Assembly: GCF_006716865.1 (NCBI RefSeq)
Contig: NZ_VFPT01000005.1
Coordinates: forward strand, 81,768-145,767
Length of the DNA stretch: 64,000 bases
Direction of reading: 5' to 3'
Source: Roseinatronobacter monicus
GTDB lineage: Bacteria > Pseudomonadota > Alphaproteobacteria > Rhodobacterales > Rhodobacteraceae
Part shown: positions 60,964 through 64,000 of the stretch, in pieces
How positions within the stretch are numbered: the first letter of the stretch is position 1
Layout of the letters: every line of letters begins with the position of its first letter
Position numbers and translations under genes: made by a program
The notes under the pieces: model-generated
Told to the model about the DNA's origin: nothing
Seen by the model: only the letters and a program-made list of their open reading frames with translations
Databases searched by the model: none

Positions 60964-60993
60964 AAAAAAAAGGCCCCCCGACTGGCGGGGGGC
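60964..60993 (-). terminator. Strong Rho-independent terminator of NYN paralogue
   Basis: On the minus strand, GCCCCCC pairs with GGGGGGC around GCCAGTC, followed by C and eight Ts. It is the strongest of the related terminators in this window and is immediately followed by leader L5. Confidence 0.85.
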
Positions 60994-61086
60994 AGGTGGT
61001 TTTCCATCGCTAGAGGAAAGGGGTTCAGCGCAAGTCTCTGGTGATGGTGCCTCGCGGTGTGATTGCTGAGAACACGGCCTGTTCGA

Positions 61087-61662
61087 TCAGCTCTCCATCT
61101 GCTCTTCTTCGCGCTGCGCATCACTGCGAGGCTCACGCGGAGGGCGGCCGATAAAGTCACGCAACTCGTCAAGTTCGATGAAATTATCCGCCTGACGGCG
61201 CAATTCATCTGCAATCATGGGCGGCTGGCTGCGGATGGTGGACACCACTGACACCCGAACACCCTGTCGTTGTAAGCTTACAACCAAAGGCCGAAAAGCC
61301 CCGTCGCCAGAAAACAACACAGCATGATCCAGACGCGGCGCGAGTTCCATTGCATCCACAGCCAGCTCGATATCCATGTTGCCCTTGACCTTACGCCGGC
61401 CCATTAAATCCGTGTATTCTTTTGCGGTCTTGGTCACCAAGGAATATCCATTGTATTGCAGCCAATCTGTCAATGGGCGCACTGGTTGATGATCGTCGTT
61501 TTCCAGCAACGCGGTGTAATAGAAAGCGCGCAGCAGTTTGCCGCGACGCATGAATTCCTGACGCAAAAGCTTGTAGTCAATGTCGAAGCCTAGCGCTTTC
61601 CCTGCTGCGAAAAGGTTTGCGCCGTCAATAAACAACGCGAGGCGTTCGTCTTTATAAAACAT
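61087..61662 (-). CDS. NYN-domain protein paralogue with altered acidic motif
   Basis: This 191-residue protein is about 94 percent identical to the protein at 26773. It keeps ALFIDGANLFAAGK and KGNMDIELAVDAMELA, but the last acidic motif is LFSGDGAFRPLV instead of SGDGDF. That Asp-to-Ala change hits a position expected to bind metal, so activity may be lost or changed. The first 90 bases and upstream region are identical to the other copy; divergence starts about codon 31. Confidence 0.85.
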   Translation of the reverse strand: MFYKDERLALFIDGANLFAAGKALGFDIDYKLLRQEFMRRGKLLRAFYYTALLENDDHQPVRPLTDWLQYNGYSLVTKTAKEYTDLMGRRKVKGNMDIELAVDAMELAPRLDHAVLFSGDGAFRPLVVSLQRQGVRVSVVSTIRSQPPMIADELRRQADNFIELDELRDFIGRPPREPRSDAQREEEQMES

Positions 61663-61810
61663 GGTAATCCTTGAATGTTTTGGTGTGGCATGCTGTTGAG
61701 ACGTTTAGATCGACCTCTTTTGCCAATTAATCAAGAGGTCTTTCACCCTAAGTCGCGTCTGCGCTCACCCAAGCCCCCTGCGCGGGCAGCGCCCGCCCTG
61801 ATCTGCACAT

Positions 61811-61834
61811 AAAAAGCCCCCGACTGGCGTGGGC
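61811..61834 (-). terminator. Terminator, copy of 26601-26624
   Basis: The minus strand carries the same GCCC/GGGC stem-loop with TTTTT as at 26601. It follows the gene at 61866. Confidence 0.65.
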
Positions 61835-61865
61835 AGGTGGTTTTCCATCGCTAGAGGAAAGGGGT

Positions 61866-62366
61866 TCAGCGCAAGGCTTTGGTGATAGTGCCTTGCGGTG
61901 TGATTGCTGTGAACTGGTCGGGCTGACGGTGCGAGACCTCGGCCCCGTCGCCTGAGATGACGATCTCGGCCAGATCCGTCCATTTGAAGACGGTGCCATC
62001 GGCCTCGACGATGGTTTTGTCGCTCTCGGTGTCATCGGCGCTGATGGATTTCACAGCACCATCATGCCCGATTTCAATGATGCGCCCTGCAACGCGGGCT
62101 TTGATGCTGTGATCTGTGATCACCAGCCCGTGCCAATAGTCACCGGCATCGCGGCGGATGACGATATGCTCGGGCCGGAATTTGATCTGGATATCGCGCG
62201 CGCCTTTGGCGTCCTCTATCAGAACGAATGTTTCCTGATCGGATTTTTCGCGATCCGTGATCCCTGCCTCGGCCCCCTTTGGCCCCCATAGATAAGGGAT
62301 GCGCCGCTTGCGCTGGTTCTTGTCGCGGTAAAATGCGATCAGGAGTTTAGCAGATTTCCAGATCAT
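61866..62366 (-). CDS. Unknown accessory protein, 166 residues (duplicate)
   Basis: Identical in sequence to the product at 26069-26569 (MIWKSAKLLIAFYRDKNQRK). It overlaps the upstream gene by 20 nt and is followed by a terminator. It gains no extra information on function beyond being recently duplicated. Confidence 0.6.
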   Translation of the reverse strand: MIWKSAKLLIAFYRDKNQRKRRIPYLWGPKGAEAGITDREKSDQETFVLIEDAKGARDIQIKFRPEHIVIRRDAGDYWHGLVITDHSIKARVAGRIIEIGHDGAVKSISADDTESDKTIVEADGTVFKWTDLAEIVISGDGAEVSHRQPDQFTAITPQGTITKALR

Positions 62367-62706
62367 GACAGTCTTCCTTTCGCGTCGGCACGTAGAGCGG
62401 CGCGATATCGAGCCAGACCGTGACAGTCTCGGGCTGGTAAAGCGGCATTCCGTAATGATTTTTATCATGCGGGGTGATGGCGACAATGTAGAAACCAGCG
62501 CCGCGCTTCGGGCAGGGGGTGATCTGGTAGGATTTTGTGCTGCCCTTGGGCCTGTAGGGCACGCTGGCATAGTTGGGAATTGTATCGGGGCTGGCCGCGA
62601 CAAAGGGTGCGAAGACAGCGCGCAAGTTCGCGATGGCTTTGACAATGGCGCGGGCCTCGTGATCTGTGATCTCACGCCCTTCGATGCGGCAGAATGCGTC
62701 TTTCAT
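62347..62706 (-). CDS. Unknown accessory protein, 119 residues (duplicate)
   Basis: Identical in sequence to the product at 25729-26088 (MKDAFCRIEGREITDHEARA). ATG 62706 is chosen as for the other copy. It would be expressed from whatever promoter precedes the truncated gene upstream. Confidence 0.6.
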   Translation of the reverse strand: MKDAFCRIEGREITDHEARAIVKAIANLRAVFAPFVAASPDTIPNYASVPYRPKGSTKSYQITPCPKRGAGFYIVAITPHDKNHYGMPLYQPETVTVWLDIAPLYVPTRKEDCHDLEIC

Positions 62707-62767
62707 GGCTGCAGCCTTTTTTCTCAAGGTGTGGGCATCCCCGCAATTTCGCGGGGATGCAAAGCGC

Positions 62768-63238
62768 TTACAGTCGGCCTTCCATCAACTTCGCAATCTG
62801 GCGCAAGTGATCGGGGTGGTTCTCGCCCCAAAACTCGGCCATGCCGCGCGCTGCTGGATGGTTGCGCGCCTCTTCTTCGGTCATGCTCAGTTCAGTGAGG
62901 CGATAGACGCGGCAAGGAAGGAAGACATCAACGCCACGCCCTGCGCCTGCGATCGCGTGCGAGAAGAACCAGAACCGCCCGCGCTTGGTGGCCCCTGTGT
63001 CCTCGATGCGCTCCATCATCTGCGGCGGGTTCAATCCGCCTGAATAGCTGGCCGTGCCTGTTGAAGTGACGTGAAAGCTGCCGCCTTCGGTTGTCTGCAT
63101 CCCGTGTTTGGTCTTGTTGCAAAAGCGCTGCAAGCTGCCGTCGGTCATCTCGATGAAATCGCCAATGCGCGGGCCTGTCATCTGCTCGCGCGCGGCTTGG
63201 GTCGTGACAGCGATTGCCGTGTTGCGCGCGTCCAGATG
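62768..63238 (-). pseudogene. Duplicate of the 24912 gene, N-terminal half replaced by IS5-family element
   Basis: From HLDARNTAIAVTTQAAREQM to the stop this matches residues 96-251 of the protein at 24912 with one change (Ala to Thr after AREQM). The first 95 codons and the leader are missing: the IS5-family element begins at 63239. An open frame continues into the IS to 63337, so a chimeric start is possible. Confidence 0.85.
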
Positions 63239-64000
63239 GCGTTGTTGCATGGACCCTACGGTTTCTGTTAGGAGGCCGTTTCCCTGATCGATTGGATAGC
63301 GTTGATGCCGCATAAATTCAATGACGGCCGCCGGCACAAATTCGAGAAGAAGCGGTACCGCATTACGAACTGGGCTGACTATAACGAAAGCCTGCGTCGG
63401 CGGGGCGATGTAACAATTTGGCTAAGCCCCGAGGTTGAAGCTGCATGGCGTGCAGAGCGCCGCAAGACACGGGGTGGCCAGCCAGTTTATTCTGACCTGT
63501 CTATTGTGACCTGCCTGACACTTGGCATCGTTTACAACCAGCCGCTGCGCCAGACCGAAGGGTTTGTAGGCAGCCTGGTGAAGCTCATGGGGCTGGATTT
63601 GTTGGTGCCCGACTACTCGACCCTGTCACGTCGCGGGGCCGGTTTGATCTTGCCAATGAAAGCGCGCGCGTCGACGGATGGCCCTATCCACTTGGTGGTA
63701 GATAGCACGGGCCTGAAGATCTTTGGCGAAGGCGAGTGGCTGGAAAACAAGCACAAAACAAAGGCCAAACGCAAATCCTGGCGCAAGCTGCATCTTGGGC
63801 TGGACCTTGTCACCGGCGAAATTGCCTGCTCTGAACTGACCACCGATGATGTGGGTGATCCCACCGCCTTGCCAGAGCTTCTGGATCAGATTGACGGGGA
63901 CGTGACACGCTTCATCGCCGACGGCGCCTATGACGGCGACCCGACCAGCGACTTGCTCGTGAAGCTGTTTGGGGTTGATGTCGAGATCACTATTCCGCCT
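63239..64000 (+). mobile_element. IS5-family (IS903-like) element, partial
   Basis: The left end GGCGTTGTTGCA at 63239 resembles the GGCTTTGTTGAA or GGCTCTGTTGCA ends of IS5/IS903-type elements. The junction is defined by comparison with the intact sequence at 25197. The right end lies outside the window. Confidence 0.8.
63305..64000 (+). CDS. IS5-family transposase (IS903 group), partial
   Basis: The frame from ATG 63305 encodes MPHKFNDGRRHKFEKKRYRI, TNWADYNESLRRRGDVTIWL, GGQPVYSDLSIVTCLTLGIV and then the DDE domain (HLVVDSTGLKIFGEGEWLEN, FIADGAYDGDP with the second Asp). It is open to the end of the window, so the third catalytic residue is not visible. The start is family-typical. Confidence 0.9.
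   Translation, partial: MPHKFNDGRRHKFEKKRYRITNWADYNESLRRRGDVTIWLSPEVEAAWRAERRKTRGGQPVYSDLSIVTCLTLGIVYNQPLRQTEGFVGSLVKLMGLDLLVPDYSTLSRRGAGLILPMKARASTDGPIHLVVDSTGLKIFGEGEWLENKHKTKAKRKSWRKLHLGLDLVTGEIACSELTTDDVGDPTALPELLDQIDGDVTRFIADGAYDGDPTSDLLVKLFGVDVEITIPP

Larger units (their letters stand above)
61573..63238. repeat. Arm B of the large inverted repeat
   Basis: This is the near-exact reverse complement of 25197-26862. It holds the start of the NYN paralogue and copies of the genes at 26069, 25729 and the 3' half of 24912. The outer end is cut by an IS5-family element at 63239. Confidence 0.85.

Overview
The window looks like a mobile, plasmid-derived region of a Rhodobacterales (Rhodobacteraceae/Roseobacter-type) alphaproteobacterium. 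The inference rests on high GC, an RPA-type RepA fragment with ParA, a large ParB-like protein, DUF3768 and other small accessory proteins typical of alphaproteobacterial plasmids, and a metabolic block (BCCT carrier, FAD/GcvT demethylase, omega-transaminase, XRE-cupin regulators) common in marine Rhodobacteraceae. No rRNA, tRNA or CRISPR array was recognised.

Layout. 1-4.3 kb: an IS21 element interrupted by an IS1595 element that is itself interrupted by an IS3 element. 4.3-6.8 kb: an FRG-domain gene and an IS256 element. 6.86-12.7 kb: a secreted-nuclease gene split by an IS3 element that carries both an ISL3 and a second IS21 element. 12.8-28.8 kb: a plasmid accessory block (DUF3768, ParB-like, zinc-finger, IHF-like, NYN, a HigBA-type toxin-antitoxin pair and many small unknown proteins), with IS1182 and IS6 insertions. 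29.7-42.1 kb: genes likely used for uptake and oxidation of a methylated or amino compatible solute. 42.5-49.3 kb: an IS110 element inside a DUF1801 gene, two VOC proteins, an AraC regulator, an IMPACT-family protein and a LytTR/ABC-2 module. 49.7-50.9 kb: parA, a small partner gene and a repA cut off by a second IS3 copy. 52.4-57.2 kb: hicAB, vapBC and unknown genes. 57.3-63.2 kb: a serine-recombinase element inside a gene, then an inverted near-copy of the 25.2-28.8 kb block. 63.2 kb to the end: a partial IS5-family element.

Most striking feature. The accessory genes sit behind long, strongly base-paired leaders. One leader family of about 395 nt occurs five times (12.86, 20.27, 24.51 and 28.19 kb on +, 60.95 kb on -), each time ending in a ribosome-binding site directly before a different or paralogous gene. 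A divergent sixth member, and other highly structured leaders, precede further small genes. No known riboswitch or retron is recognised, so this is the best candidate for an undescribed system here.

History. Insertion junctions are sharp enough that host genes can be rejoined on paper: istA, the nuclease, the IS3 and IS1595 transposases, the DUF1801 gene and the antitoxin-like gene. The repA truncation without a target duplication suggests that this replicon was disabled by an IS3-mediated deletion, so the region may now be carried by another replicon or the chromosome.
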